64,000 bases of DNA from Zhenhengia yiwuensis (GCF_014384995.1 NZ_JACRSY010000002.1:1-64000); one strand, 5' to 3'. Shown: positions 43,366-51,930, counted from the stretch's first letter. Numbers and translations are program-made. Notes: a model not told the origin generated them from the letters alone.

Positions 43366-43704
43366 ATGATGTGGAGTCAAATTAGAGATGGATTACACGC
43401 ATATGAAGTGAGTAAGCGATTTGGTGCAGTAATGTTTTGGGAGACAGTGGTAGCAAGTTGTATTATAGGAGGGATTAATGATTCCTTATGGGCAGGGGTC
43501 ATAGCATTTCTTGGAATATTAATAGCATGGAGCTTACCACTTATAGGAACAATTATGATGGTAACAGTATCAGGGCTATATGGTTATCTTGTATGGGAAA
43601 TATTACGTCTATTTGGCGTACATAGTGCACTTTGTTTTTTAGGATTGGCACTAACCTTTTTGGTGGCATTTGGAAGTCATGTGATGACAGCAGGTAATGG
43701 CTGA
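43366..43704 (+). CDS. Small membrane protein, 112 aa
   Basis: Three or four hydrophobic helices (about 22-38, 42-62, 62-80, 88-106) with no charged catalytic residues. I do not recognise it. AAGGAGG precedes tandem ATG codons at 43366 and 43369; either may start it. It lies between two secreted-protein genes on the same strand and could be co-transcribed with them. Confidence 0.65.
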   Translation: MMWSQIRDGLHAYEVSKRFGAVMFWETVVASCIIGGINDSLWAGVIAFLGILIAWSLPLIGTIMMVTVSGLYGYLVWEILRLFGVHSALCFLGLALTFLVAFGSHVMTAGNG

Positions 43705-43753
43705 TAATGAAGTGAAAGAAAAAGGTTAAACATTATATCAAGAGGTGGTTCCA

Positions 43754-45214
43754 GTGAATAACAAATTATTAAATGTGGTTAAATCTATAGGTGTAGGAGC
43801 ATTGCTTATAGGAGTAAGTGGAATGAGTAATCTATTATATGCAAATACAGTAGATACAGCTCTAGCTAAAGGGTATTATAATGTTTTAACAGATGTTATT
43901 AAGACACATGGTATCTATAAAGATAGAGGAGAGGTAAGAGGGAATGGTTTAGTCTATGCAAATCTTCAAGATTTTGAAGGGGATGGCATTCCAGAACTCT
44001 ATATGATACGTTCACAAAATGATGAAAACAGTATAGGTGGATATGTAGAATCTATATGGGGGTATAAGTCAGGCAAGGCTTATCCTATCTCATCAGAATA
44101 TAATAATATAAGACATCGTAGAGATAGTCGAGACATCTATATGACTAAAATAGAAGGCAAAGATTACTTGGTACATAGAACACAATTATCTCATGGGCAT
44201 GGAAAGTCTCCTTATGATAATGTAAGTATAGACGATATAGCAATTTATACAGTAAAAAGTGGAAAATTAGTAAAGATTGAAGAAGTAAAAGGTTTATGGG
44301 AATCAACAGTTGATGATTCTTTAAAGGAACGCAAATCATTCACTCAGATACAAGGTGGTAAAACTAAAACAATCACTGAAAATACTTATAATAATCTAAT
44401 GAAGAAGTACACAGCAGGAATACTCATTTGTTATGGTGAAGCAGGCTCACCTGCATTTAGTATTGATACTTCAAATGGCAATGAGCAATTTATGAAGTTC
44501 TATAAGGAACTCGATAATAAGGTAAATAAGGTGAATGCTTCTATTAAAGATGTTTATCCTATTAAATCTAAAGAAGAAAAAGAACAAATAGGAAGATTTT
44601 TATCAAACTTTCCTTATGCATTGAATTCTTTTAAGTTTGATATTAATAGTTATAACGATCATGAGTTAATAAAGGTAGCACATATTAATCAATTTGATGG
44701 TTTAATAGATTTAGGAGGTGATAGGTTCGATGGTACAACAATTAATAATTGGCACTATGATGCTTATAAGATTGATATTGTAGATAAGTATATCCATGAC
44801 TTGTTTGGGGTAAAACCAGATATTAATAGAACAACTTCAAAAGATTTTTTCAATTACTACAAAGCTAAAGATAAATATTATTTTCCGAGTATGGAGAAAG
44901 GGTCAGGAGTGTTAAAATATGGAACAGATATTAAAAATATGTATGCATTAAATAACACAACATATTGCGTAACCTTTGATTTATATGAATTTGATTCTAC
45001 TTGGCTAGAAGACAATAATGAGGATTGGATGAGACCATATAGTTCTTGGAGTAAAGAAGAAAAACAGTATGGAGAATTACGAGGAACAGGCTATGCAGTC
45101 GTTAAACAAGTTTCTCAAAATGGTAAGTTAGGATGGAATCTTGTAGAGTATCATAAAGATGGTGGGATTTTATCAAATAAACAATTAGAAGCACTTCAGA
45201 AAAAATATAAATAG
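43754..45214 (+). CDS. Secreted protein of unknown function, 486 aa
   Basis: A signal peptide spans about residues 1-30 (cleavage after LLYA). The N-terminal domain has an acidic loop in NLQDFEGDGIPELYMI, of the kind found in FG-GAP/EF-hand-like repeats and in many clostridial lipoproteins. The rest is a mixed fold without known motif, rich in Tyr and Lys, ending in a helix. The GTG at 43754 is chosen because AGAGGTGG lies about 5 nt before it; another GTG at 43745 lies within that site. A terminator follows at 45243. Confidence 0.72.
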   Translation: MNNKLLNVVKSIGVGALLIGVSGMSNLLYANTVDTALAKGYYNVLTDVIKTHGIYKDRGEVRGNGLVYANLQDFEGDGIPELYMIRSQNDENSIGGYVESIWGYKSGKAYPISSEYNNIRHRRDSRDIYMTKIEGKDYLVHRTQLSHGHGKSPYDNVSIDDIAIYTVKSGKLVKIEEVKGLWESTVDDSLKERKSFTQIQGGKTKTITENTYNNLMKKYTAGILICYGEAGSPAFSIDTSNGNEQFMKFYKELDNKVNKVNASIKDVYPIKSKEEKEQIGRFLSNFPYALNSFKFDINSYNDHELIKVAHINQFDGLIDLGGDRFDGTTINNWHYDAYKIDIVDKYIHDLFGVKPDINRTTSKDFFNYYKAKDKYYFPSMEKGSGVLKYGTDIKNMYALNNTTYCVTFDLYEFDSTWLEDNNEDWMRPYSSWSKEEKQYGELRGTGYAVVKQVSQNGKLGWNLVEYHKDGGILSNKQLEALQKKYK

Positions 45215-45788
45215 TCAGGATTGAAAGTATATATATACATATAATGCATCTCTTGTTAAGCAAGGGGTGCATTTTTCAGTGCTTATTGTACAGGTAGGTA
45301 GTTTTATAGGTGATAGATGAAACATTAAATAATATGTGTCACGACTATTATGTAATGAATATTGAACTGAGAATATACAAAAATTCTTTTTGTGATTTCA
45401 CATCAAGTAGAACTTTAAGAATAGCGTACTGCTTAGAGTATTAGCAAGATACTATAACTAATAAATTAAGTAAGGGGTAGTTGTTGACACTACGATATCA
45501 AATGGGATAGGGTTCGATGTCCCTCACCTCCATTGGTGAAATTCCATCTTTCAGAAAATTTAATCTGATAGAGGGGATTTTTGTTATAAAATATACTTAA
45601 AAGAAAATAGAATACCTTAGGTTTATAGAATGATAGGTGATTCATATCGTATAGTTGAATAACTTCTAAATATAAAATCTGAGAGGTTAAGTTATGGGAG
45701 GACTGTTGATAAATACACATTTTTTAAATTACCCCTGGACTTTTAGGTTTACTTATGGTAAATTATATAAAGTACAGGAGGTGAAACT
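45215..45788. other. Intergenic stretch before the restriction-modification genes
   Basis: It holds the terminator at 45243-45278 and no convincing gene; a 76-codon minus-strand frame at 45490-45720 lacks a ribosome site. A segment at 45505-45535 (GGGTTCGATGTCCCTCACCT and CCATTGG) looks like the 3' end of a tmRNA or tRNA T arm. Near the methyltransferase start, AGGAGGTG gives a strong ribosome site. Confidence 0.5.
45243..45278 (+). terminator. Intrinsic terminator
   Basis: AATGCATCTCTTG and CAAGGGGTGCATT pair with wobbles, followed by TTT. Confidence 0.8.
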
Positions 45789-47120
45789 ATGCCATATGCT
45801 ATAGACTTATTTTGTGGAGCAGGGGGCATGAGTGAAGGCATAATACAGGCTGGATTTCATATCCTATTTTCAAGTGATATAAATGCAGATGTAGAAAAGA
45901 CATATGTAAATAGGCATGAACAGTTAGGATTGCTTCAAGGCTATAATACATATTTTTGCCGAGAAGATATTAGAGAACTCACAGGAGAAGTAATTTGGAA
46001 TGCTATCCGTAGTCTTGAATATTTCAGAAATCAAGGAATAGTAATTCAAGAAGTAGACTGTATTTTTGGGGGACCACCCTGTCAAGGATTCAGTAGAGCG
46101 GGTAAAAGAGATATTAACGACCCTAGAAATTTATTGTTTAAAGAGTATCTAAGAGTAGTAAGTGAAATTAATCCAAAGTATGTAGTGATGGAGAATGTAG
46201 AGGGATTTAATGATACTAAATTTAAAGGATTTGTAGGCGTTACAGGGCAAAAGTATCCAGATGGAACTACTGCTCCACAGATTCTAAGAAGTGAATTTCA
46301 TTTATTAGGATATAACACTTTAGAACCAAAAGTGCTAGATGCATCTGATTATGGAGTACCACAAAGACGCAGGAGAGCTATATTTCTTGCGTATCGTGAG
46401 AGTGAACAAGCTCCAATGTATCCACAGCCAATGTACACAGAGGAAGAAAAAGTTACTGTGTTAGATGCTATAGGAGATTTAATTAAAAATGCTAGAGTGC
46501 GTAGAGTAGTAAATCCCGAGTTAACAGAATATCAAAGAGATTCAATTACAGGTAGAACTTTTAGAGTTGATGGGCTATTGCCTAGTAATGATGGTGTATT
46601 ATACAATACGGAATTATCTACTCATTTACCATTTATAGTTGAGAGATTTTCTTTATTTCAGGAGGGAGAAGATGGGCAAGCAGTAAGAAAACGTATATTA
46701 AGTCAAGGTATTAATTTACAAAGAAAAGGGTATCTAGTAACAGAATGTTGTAAAAAACTAGGGATGAATGAAAAAGAGTTGATTAAGTTATTCAAAAAAG
46801 GGCAAGTAACAGATGAAATGTTGGATGCATTACTTACAAGAAAGACTATCCGTACTAGATTGGATAGAAATAAAACATCATTAACAGTAGTAACATTACC
46901 AGATGATTATATATCACCATTTGAAGATAGAACATTTTCAGTTAGAGAAATGGCAAGATTACAGTCATTTGATGATAATTTTATGTTCTTAGGTAAAAGG
47001 ACTACGGGTGGAGAGAGAAGAAAATTAGAAGTACCACAGTATACACAAGTAGGAAATGCAGTCCCGCCATTATTAGCAAGAGCAATAGCACTAGAGATAC
47101 GGAAAGCACTGGATGCATAA
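45789..47120 (+). CDS. C5-cytosine DNA methyltransferase of a type II R-M system, 443 aa
   Basis: All main C5-methyltransferase motifs are present: I (IDLFCGAGGMSEG, residues 5-17), IV with catalytic C98 (GGPPCQGFSRAG), VI (VMENVEGF), VIII (DYGVPQRRRRAIF), and X (QVGNAVPPLLARAIA) near the C-terminus. The target-recognition region lies between VIII and IX (about 215-375). AGGAGGTG precedes the ATG. It converges on the putative endonuclease gene, with the stem of a terminator overlapping its stop. The recognition sequence cannot be read from the protein. Confidence 0.92.
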   Translation: MPYAIDLFCGAGGMSEGIIQAGFHILFSSDINADVEKTYVNRHEQLGLLQGYNTYFCREDIRELTGEVIWNAIRSLEYFRNQGIVIQEVDCIFGGPPCQGFSRAGKRDINDPRNLLFKEYLRVVSEINPKYVVMENVEGFNDTKFKGFVGVTGQKYPDGTTAPQILRSEFHLLGYNTLEPKVLDASDYGVPQRRRRAIFLAYRESEQAPMYPQPMYTEEEKVTVLDAIGDLIKNARVRRVVNPELTEYQRDSITGRTFRVDGLLPSNDGVLYNTELSTHLPFIVERFSLFQEGEDGQAVRKRILSQGINLQRKGYLVTECCKKLGMNEKELIKLFKKGQVTDEMLDALLTRKTIRTRLDRNKTSLTVVTLPDDYISPFEDRTFSVREMARLQSFDDNFMFLGKRTTGGERRKLEVPQYTQVGNAVPPLLARAIALEIRKALDA

Positions 47121-47140
47121 TATGCATTCAGTGCTTTTGT
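47103..47140. terminator. Bidirectional terminator between methyltransferase and endonuclease genes
   Basis: AAAGCACTGGATGCAT (47103-47118) and ATGCATTCAGTGCTTT (47122-47137) pair along 16 bp with one wobble. The left arm lies in the end of the methyltransferase gene. Confidence 0.88.
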
Positions 47141-47144
47141 GATA

Positions 47145-48113
47145 CTAAAAATTAAAATAGGAGTATGTGGTAGAAAGGTTAGCAATTTCAGTGCTAAGAG
47201 AAGTTAAATGACTATTTGCATGACCATTAGCAAGGTTTCGGGTTAACATTTCTTTTAAGGAACTTGCAACACCAGATTTAGTTGGCAATCCCCAGTAATT
47301 GCCTCCAGAAAGACTATTAACACGTCTAACACATGTTGAGTTAGGATTTAGACTTGCCTTTGCATCAGCAGAAATAGTTGGAACAGTAACAAAAGAATAA
47401 GTAAAATCTTTTGCATTATTGATTGAATAGCCATTTTGACCAATGTAAATACTACGTTTAAAAGTAGTAGCAGAGTATACCATATCCCAGAGCATTGGAA
47501 TCTGAGCATTATCATTCCAATTTGTTTTACATTGTATGATATGAATTTCAATCTCATTAAAATCTCTTTCAACAAGAGCATTAATAACATTCAGATAGTT
47601 GAACTTGCTAATAGTAGTTCCCCTTGATGTACGTGTAGTGCTAGTAGGAACTATATTACCATTAGTATCTTTTATAACAATAGATTCTTTTGGTATAGAA
47701 TATTCTAGCTTATCTGGAAAAGTTATTGCTACTAAGTCAGATTCAGTATTGGATGCAAAAGTGTTATAGGTAACTGTGATAGCATCGCTAATTGGTGGAG
47801 GTATTAACTTTTTAGAATGTTTAATAATCACAGTACGTCTGCCAATTGAGCAGAGATTTAGATACCAACAGACAAGAGCTTCCCATGCATTCCCACCAGT
47901 TGAAACAGCTTTATTATCTCTGCCAGAAGGGGCAGTGGTTGTGAAGATTTGAGAGAGTTTATCTCCTAAATCAATAATATTTCTTGAAGATGTATTAGGT
48001 TTATAAGAATTGATTATAGGTTTCCAAGTTACCCAACTACTAGAAAAGCTACTGGTACTAAATAAGTTATTGATGGACTCTTGCCTTAAATACTCAATTA
48101 TATTTTGAGACAT
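47145..48113 (-). CDS. Probable type II restriction endonuclease, 322 aa
   Basis: Placement opposite a C5-methyltransferase suggests the partner nuclease. A PD-(D/E)xK-like core can be proposed: E78 (GGNAWEALVCWYLN), D126 (TESDLVAITFP), and Q194-K196 (EIHIIQCKTNWND), with Gln in place of the usual Glu before the Lys. I do not recognise a named enzyme. ATG 48113 follows AAAGGAGGTGAG at 6 nt; an upstream in-frame ATG lacks a ribosome site. The end shares a terminator with the methyltransferase gene. Function is inferred from context and the partial motif. Confidence 0.75.
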   Translation of the reverse strand: MSQNIIEYLRQESINNLFSTSSFSSSWVTWKPIINSYKPNTSSRNIIDLGDKLSQIFTTTAPSGRDNKAVSTGGNAWEALVCWYLNLCSIGRRTVIIKHSKKLIPPPISDAITVTYNTFASNTESDLVAITFPDKLEYSIPKESIVIKDTNGNIVPTSTTRTSRGTTISKFNYLNVINALVERDFNEIEIHIIQCKTNWNDNAQIPMLWDMVYSATTFKRSIYIGQNGYSINNAKDFTYSFVTVPTISADAKASLNPNSTCVRRVNSLSGGNYWGLPTKSGVASSLKEMLTRNLANGHANSHLTSLSTEIANLSTTYSYFNF

Positions 48114-48481
48114 TAACTCACCTCCTTTCAAATTAGAATATAATAAGTATATCATTGTAAAAGCATGTAATAAAGTTTATTTATGATTATTAAATATATT
48201 GGATTAATGTTCAAACATCATTTTGATATGCTCTATGCTTCCAACAGAGAGTGTGTTAAAAAAAACATTTACAGAAGAGGGAGTTCGTAGATAAACTCTA
48301 GTTTAATTTGTGAGAATTATATAAAATGTTTTGAATCACTTTACAAACTTATATTATAAATATGTAGTTCTTGTATGATGATTACATCATACAGAAATAA
48401 AAAGAGTAATAGGATAAGTCTTTCGCTAAAGATTTAAAACCTATTACTCTTTTACTTTGCAGAACTGAGGTGATAAAGGTT
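48114..48481. other. Intergenic stretch with two strong hairpins
   Basis: TGTATGATG-ATTA-CATCATACA (48372-48393) is a perfect 9-bp inverted repeat. AAAAGAGTAATAGG (48400-48413) pairs with CCTATTACTCTTTT (48440-48453), with an inner AAGTCTTT/AAAGATTT stem, just before the next gene. No gene is seen in the stretch. Confidence 0.5.
48400..48453. terminator. Long hairpin with A- and T-tracts
   Basis: A 14-bp perfect outer stem with T-rich right flank. Because it lies 28 nt before the 48482 start it may act as an attenuator rather than a simple terminator. Confidence 0.5.
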
Positions 48482-48709
48482 TTGAAAGTAAAATCAGCAG
48501 TACTACTTGACAAAAGGCTAGAACAAATCTTAACAGAAATGGAGATGAATAATCAACAAGTAAAAAGGCTAAGAAAAGCAAAGAAGAAACTATTTTCAAA
48601 GGCAAATCCATCTACAAAGCAAACACTACTGGAGTACGAAGAGCTAGAAAGTATTGAAAGGACAATTGCAGTAAGAACAGTGTATATACAAGCAATAAAT
48701 GATACATAA
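48482..48709 (+). CDS. Small coiled-coil protein, 75 aa
   Basis: The protein is nearly all helix, with heptad-like Leu spacing and many Lys, Glu and Gln (VKRLRKAKKKLFSKANPS, then LLEYEELESIERTIAVRTVY). The function is unknown. GAGGTG at 48468-48473 is 8-9 nt before TTG 48482; a GTG at 48470 lies within that site. The preceding hairpin suggests control by attenuation. It lies next to the restriction genes, but no link is proven. Confidence 0.5.
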   Translation: MKVKSAVLLDKRLEQILTEMEMNNQQVKRLRKAKKKLFSKANPSTKQTLLEYEELESIERTIAVRTVYIQAINDT

Positions 48710-49102
48710 AAAAACCAAATGGCTACTTACTAGGAGAGAGAAATAATCATCAATTACTAGTAGGTAACCATTATTTTTAGTCTTAAAATATCTTTGGAAT
48801 TTTACAAAGAAGAAAGTAGATGATGTTTAAATGTAAACTTTAGTATATAATTTTAATAAAGTATATGAAGTTCAAGATAAATAGAGTCATATAAAATTTG
48901 TAAAAAGTATAAAGCTAAGGAGTCTAAAATCTATGTATGCTAAGAGAGGGGTAGTAAATTAGTTTGATAATACTTGGATTAAAATGCGAATAGTTTTAAT
49001 ATGAAATATTAGTATATAAATACGGTTTCTGTTTAACGTGTAGTCTAGCTGATAACACTCAAATAAGTAAAATAAAAAGGAAGGTAAACTTAAAATGTTA
49101 TT

Positions 49103-49136
49103 AAGACATTAGTATTCTAGTACTAGTGTCTTTTTT
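49103..49136 (+). terminator. Intrinsic terminator
   Basis: AAGACATTAGTA and TACTAGTGTCTT pair with one wobble, followed by TTTT. Confidence 0.75.
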
Positions 49137-49194
49137 AGTGTGTGAAATAAAAGTGCAATATAAAATAGAAAAAATGTAATGTGCTGTAAAAATT

Positions 49195-49285
49195 AAATAA
49201 ATGCGTGCTAATAAGATGGGATTGTATGCTGCCTTCTTGGAGGGTTTATGAAGTATTGAGTAAATTATATGATGTTGGAAGGGGG
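49195..49285 (+). repeat. Structured leader, copy 2 (decayed)
   Basis: It follows copy 1 (40675-40757) along its length: ATGGGATTGTATGCTGCC, TTCTTGGAGGG, TGAAGTATTG, GTAAATTATATGAT and GGAAGGGGG. No reading frame follows the AAGGGGG here; arm-like repeats do. Confidence 0.5.
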
Positions 49286-49322
49286 CAACACAAGAGGCAA
49301 CAAAGATGGCAAATGGCAACAC
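49284..49322 (+). repeat. Candidate integrase arm sites, right end
   Basis: GGCAACAC (49284-49291), GGCAACAA (49296-49303) and GGCAACAC (49315-49322) are direct repeats about 70-105 bp inside the right attachment site, in the same orientation as GGCAACAC at the left end. Confidence 0.55.
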
Positions 49323-49336
49323 AAAACAAGTTAAAT

Positions 49337-49386
49337 AAAAAAAGTGAGTACTTTCAAAAAACTTTGAAGTTACTCACTTTTTTTTT
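49337..49386. terminator. Bidirectional terminator downstream of tRNA-Thr, supplied by the island
   Basis: AAAAAAGTGAGTA pairs with TACTCACTTTTTT-type sequence, stem about 13 bp, with A- and T-tracts. It would end the tRNA transcript on the minus strand. Confidence 0.85.
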
Positions 49387-49391
49387 ATACA

Positions 49392-49463
49392 GCTGCTAAC
49401 GGGAATCGAACCCGTGACCTCTACACTACCAATGTAGTGCACTACCGACTGTGCTATAGCAGC
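49392..49463 (-). tRNA. tRNA-Thr (anticodon GGU)
   Basis: The 72-nt cloverleaf is complete: acceptor GCTGCTA/TAGCAGC, D stem GCAC/GTGC, anticodon stem CTACA/TGTAG with loop TTGGTAG (anticodon GGT at 49428-49430), T stem ACGGG/CCCGT with loop TTCGAAT. No CCA is encoded. Its 3' part up to 49437 is the island's right attachment site, so the present 3' end was brought in by the island. Confidence 0.95.
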
Positions 49464-49672
49464 AAGGCATATTTAATTCGTTTATAGAATAACATATTGG
49501 TGGACTCATGTCAATAAAGATTTACTTAGATTTTTAGTGAAGTAATTAAAGTGAAAAATTCTTAAATTTTGGTAAAAAAATTATATATATATAATAATTT
49601 AAATTATTTATAATATTTGTAAGGTAAGCTATGAATAAGTTAAAAGTCTAAGGATAACTTGAGGAGGGCAAA

Positions 49673-51838
49673 ATGAAAGAAGTATATAACTATGGAAGAG
49701 TAACCATTCCAACAGATGTGGATGTTATACCACAAACAAAAGAAATGTTAGAAAAATGGGGAGCAGATGCCATTAGAGATTGTGATGGAACAGATTTTCC
49801 TCAGGAATTAAAAGATACAGGTGCTAAAATTTATTCTACATATTATACAACACGTAAAGATAATGAATGGGCCAAAGCAAATCCAGATGAAGTACAACAA
49901 ATGTATTTAATGACACCTTTCTATACAGCAGAAGGCGCTCATATGGAGATTGAGCTTATGAAAGGGCTTTATCCTGATATGCTTAAACCAAATCCAAAAG
50001 ATTGTAAACGTTGGTGGGAAGTTGTAGACCGAACAGAAGGTAGTATACTTGACCCAACTGTATGGGAATTTGATGAAGCATCAGGCAAAGTTATTTTTGA
50101 CTGTGCTAAGGCTTTTCATGAATATACTGTAAGCTTTTTAGCTTTTATTATATGGGACCCTGTACATATGTATAATGCAGTTGTGAATGACTGGAAAGAT
50201 GTAGAGCATCAAATTACATTTGATGTAAGGCAACCCAAAACACGTGAATTTACTATGAAACGCCTTCGTAAATTTATTGAAGAGCATCCATATGTAAATG
50301 TTATCCGTTATACAACTTTCTTCCATCAATTTACACTTGTATTTGATGAACTAGCAAGAGAACGCTATGTAGATTGGTATGGCTACTCTGCTTCAGTAAG
50401 CCCATATATCTTAGAACAATTTGAACAAGAAGTAGGTTATAAATTCCGTCCAGAATATATCATTGACCAAGGTTATTACAATAACCAATATCGTGTGCCA
50501 ACTAAAGAGTTCAAAGATTTCCAAGCATTCCAAAGAAGAGAAGTTGCTAAACTTGCAAAAGAGATGGTCGACATTACACATGAATGTGGCAAAGAAGCCA
50601 TGATGTTCCTTGGAGACCACTGGATTGGAACAGAGCCTTTTATGGATGAGTTTAAAACGATTGGACTTGATGCCGTAGTAGGAAGTGTTGGAAACGGGTC
50701 TACTTTACGTCTTATTAGTGATATAGAAGGTGTATCTTATACAGAAGGTCGTTTTTTACCTTATTTCTTCCCAGATACTTTCCATGAAGGTGGAGATCCA
50801 GTAAAAGAAGCAAAAGTAAACTGGGTAACTGCAAGACGTGCTATTTTACGTAAGCCTATTGATCGTATTGGCTACGGTGGTTACTTAAAACTTGCTTGCC
50901 AATTCCCAGATTTTATCGAATATGTAGAAAGTGTATGTAATGAATTTAGACTTCTATATGAAAATATTAAAGGGACTACACCTTACTGCATTAAAAAAGT
51001 TGCTGTTTTAAATAGTTGGGGTAAAATGCGTGCATGGGGATGTCATATGGTACATCATGCCCTTTATCAAAAACAAAACTATAGCTATGCAGGGATTATA
51101 GAAGCTTTATCAGGTGCACCTTTTGATGTAAAATTCATTAGCTTCGACGATATTAAAGAAAATCCAGATTGCTTAAAAGATATAGATGTCATTATTACAG
51201 TTGGAGATGCAGATACAGCACATACTGGCGGAGATGTTTGGGAAGACCCAGCTATTGTAACGACTATTCGCGAATTTGTTCATAATGGTCATGGTATTAT
51301 TGGTATAGGAGAGCCTTCAGGGCATCAATACCAAGGACGATTCTTCCAACTTGCAAATGTATTCGGGGTAGAAGAAGAAAGAGGCTTTACACTTGGATAT
51401 GATAAATATAATTGGGAAGAGCATCCAAATCACTTTATTTTAGAAGATTGTACGAAGCCAGTAGACTTTGGTGAAGGTAAGAAAAATATTTTTGCCCTTG
51501 AAGGGACAACGATTTTAAATCATAAAGAAAAAGAAGTACAAATGGCTGTTAACGAATATGGAAAAGGTCGTGCAGTTTATATTTCAGGCTTACCATATAG
51601 CTTTGAAAATAGCCGTATTTTATATCGCAGTATTTTATGGAGTGTACATGATGAAGAAAATCTTCATAAGTGGTATAGCACGAACTTTAATGTAGAAGTA
51701 CATGCTTACGTTAAAAATGGTAAATACTGCGTAGTTAATAATACTTATGAACCACAAACAACGACAGTATACCGTGGAGATGGCACTTCATTTGAATTAA
51801 GCATGGATGCTAATGAAATTAAATGGTATGAAATCTAG
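49673..51838 (+). CDS. GH112 galactosyl-hexosamine/rhamnose phosphorylase, 721 aa
   Basis: The sequence matches GH112 phosphorylases through its length: an N-terminal barrel beginning GRVTIPTDVDVIPQTKEML, with ADAIRDCDGTDFP, a GDHWIGTEPF loop, and DAVVGSVGNGSTLRLISD, then a Rossmann-like domain (about 435-590) and a beta-sandwich end. GH112 enzymes reversibly split beta-1,3-galactosyl-N-acetylhexosamine (mucin and milk sugars) or beta-1,4-galactosyl-rhamnose with phosphate, giving galactose-1-phosphate. Which acceptor applies here is undecided. It is cytoplasmic. GAGGAGGG precedes the ATG. It lies just right of the island. Confidence 0.9.
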   Translation: MKEVYNYGRVTIPTDVDVIPQTKEMLEKWGADAIRDCDGTDFPQELKDTGAKIYSTYYTTRKDNEWAKANPDEVQQMYLMTPFYTAEGAHMEIELMKGLYPDMLKPNPKDCKRWWEVVDRTEGSILDPTVWEFDEASGKVIFDCAKAFHEYTVSFLAFIIWDPVHMYNAVVNDWKDVEHQITFDVRQPKTREFTMKRLRKFIEEHPYVNVIRYTTFFHQFTLVFDELARERYVDWYGYSASVSPYILEQFEQEVGYKFRPEYIIDQGYYNNQYRVPTKEFKDFQAFQRREVAKLAKEMVDITHECGKEAMMFLGDHWIGTEPFMDEFKTIGLDAVVGSVGNGSTLRLISDIEGVSYTEGRFLPYFFPDTFHEGGDPVKEAKVNWVTARRAILRKPIDRIGYGGYLKLACQFPDFIEYVESVCNEFRLLYENIKGTTPYCIKKVAVLNSWGKMRAWGCHMVHHALYQKQNYSYAGIIEALSGAPFDVKFISFDDIKENPDCLKDIDVIITVGDADTAHTGGDVWEDPAIVTTIREFVHNGHGIIGIGEPSGHQYQGRFFQLANVFGVEEERGFTLGYDKYNWEEHPNHFILEDCTKPVDFGEGKKNIFALEGTTILNHKEKEVQMAVNEYGKGRAVYISGLPYSFENSRILYRSILWSVHDEENLHKWYSTNFNVEVHAYVKNGKYCVVNNTYEPQTTTVYRGDGTSFELSMDANEIKWYEI

Positions 51839-51930
51839 AAGGAATTAAATGTAGAGTAAAGTAATGAGATTAAGGTATAAGACTATTAGACAAGTAAGTC
51901 TAAGTGAATGAATAGATTAAAGAATAGAAA

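Larger units (their letters stand above)
48710..49387. other. Right-end stretch of the island without a convincing gene
   Basis: AT-rich DNA with a terminator-like hairpin at 49103-49136, a decayed copy of the structured leader (about 49195-49285), three GGCAACA repeats (49284-49322), and the terminator at 49337-49386. Short frames on both strands near 49101-49399 overlap these features and look spurious. Confidence 0.5.
29825..49437. mobile_element. Genomic island integrated in a tRNA-Thr gene, about 19.6 kb
   Basis: A 50-bp direct repeat bounds the region: 29825-29874 and 49388-49437, identical at 48 of 50 positions. The right copy belongs to an intact tRNA-Thr gene and the left copy is only the 3' part of that tRNA. 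This is the usual product of tyrosine-integrase insertion into a tRNA 3' half, where the element supplies a new 3' end. Inside are a tyrosine integrase, a serine resolvase, restriction-modification genes, XRE regulators and surface proteins, and no core genes. No conjugation, replication or phage structural genes were found. Confidence 0.88.

Noticed and set aside
45490..45720. 76-codon minus-strand frame before the methyltransferase
   Set aside because: No ribosome site, and it overlaps the tRNA-like segment and promoter region.
49205..49399. 64-codon plus-strand frame at the island's right end
   Set aside because: It runs through the decayed leader, the GGCAACAC repeats, a terminator and into the tRNA, so it is not a gene.
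29825..49437. Prophage
   Set aside because: No capsid, tail, terminase, portal or lysis genes; the integrase and XRE pair alone do not make a phage.
29825..49437. Self-transmissible conjugative element
   Set aside because: No relaxase, coupling protein or type IV secretion genes were found in the island.
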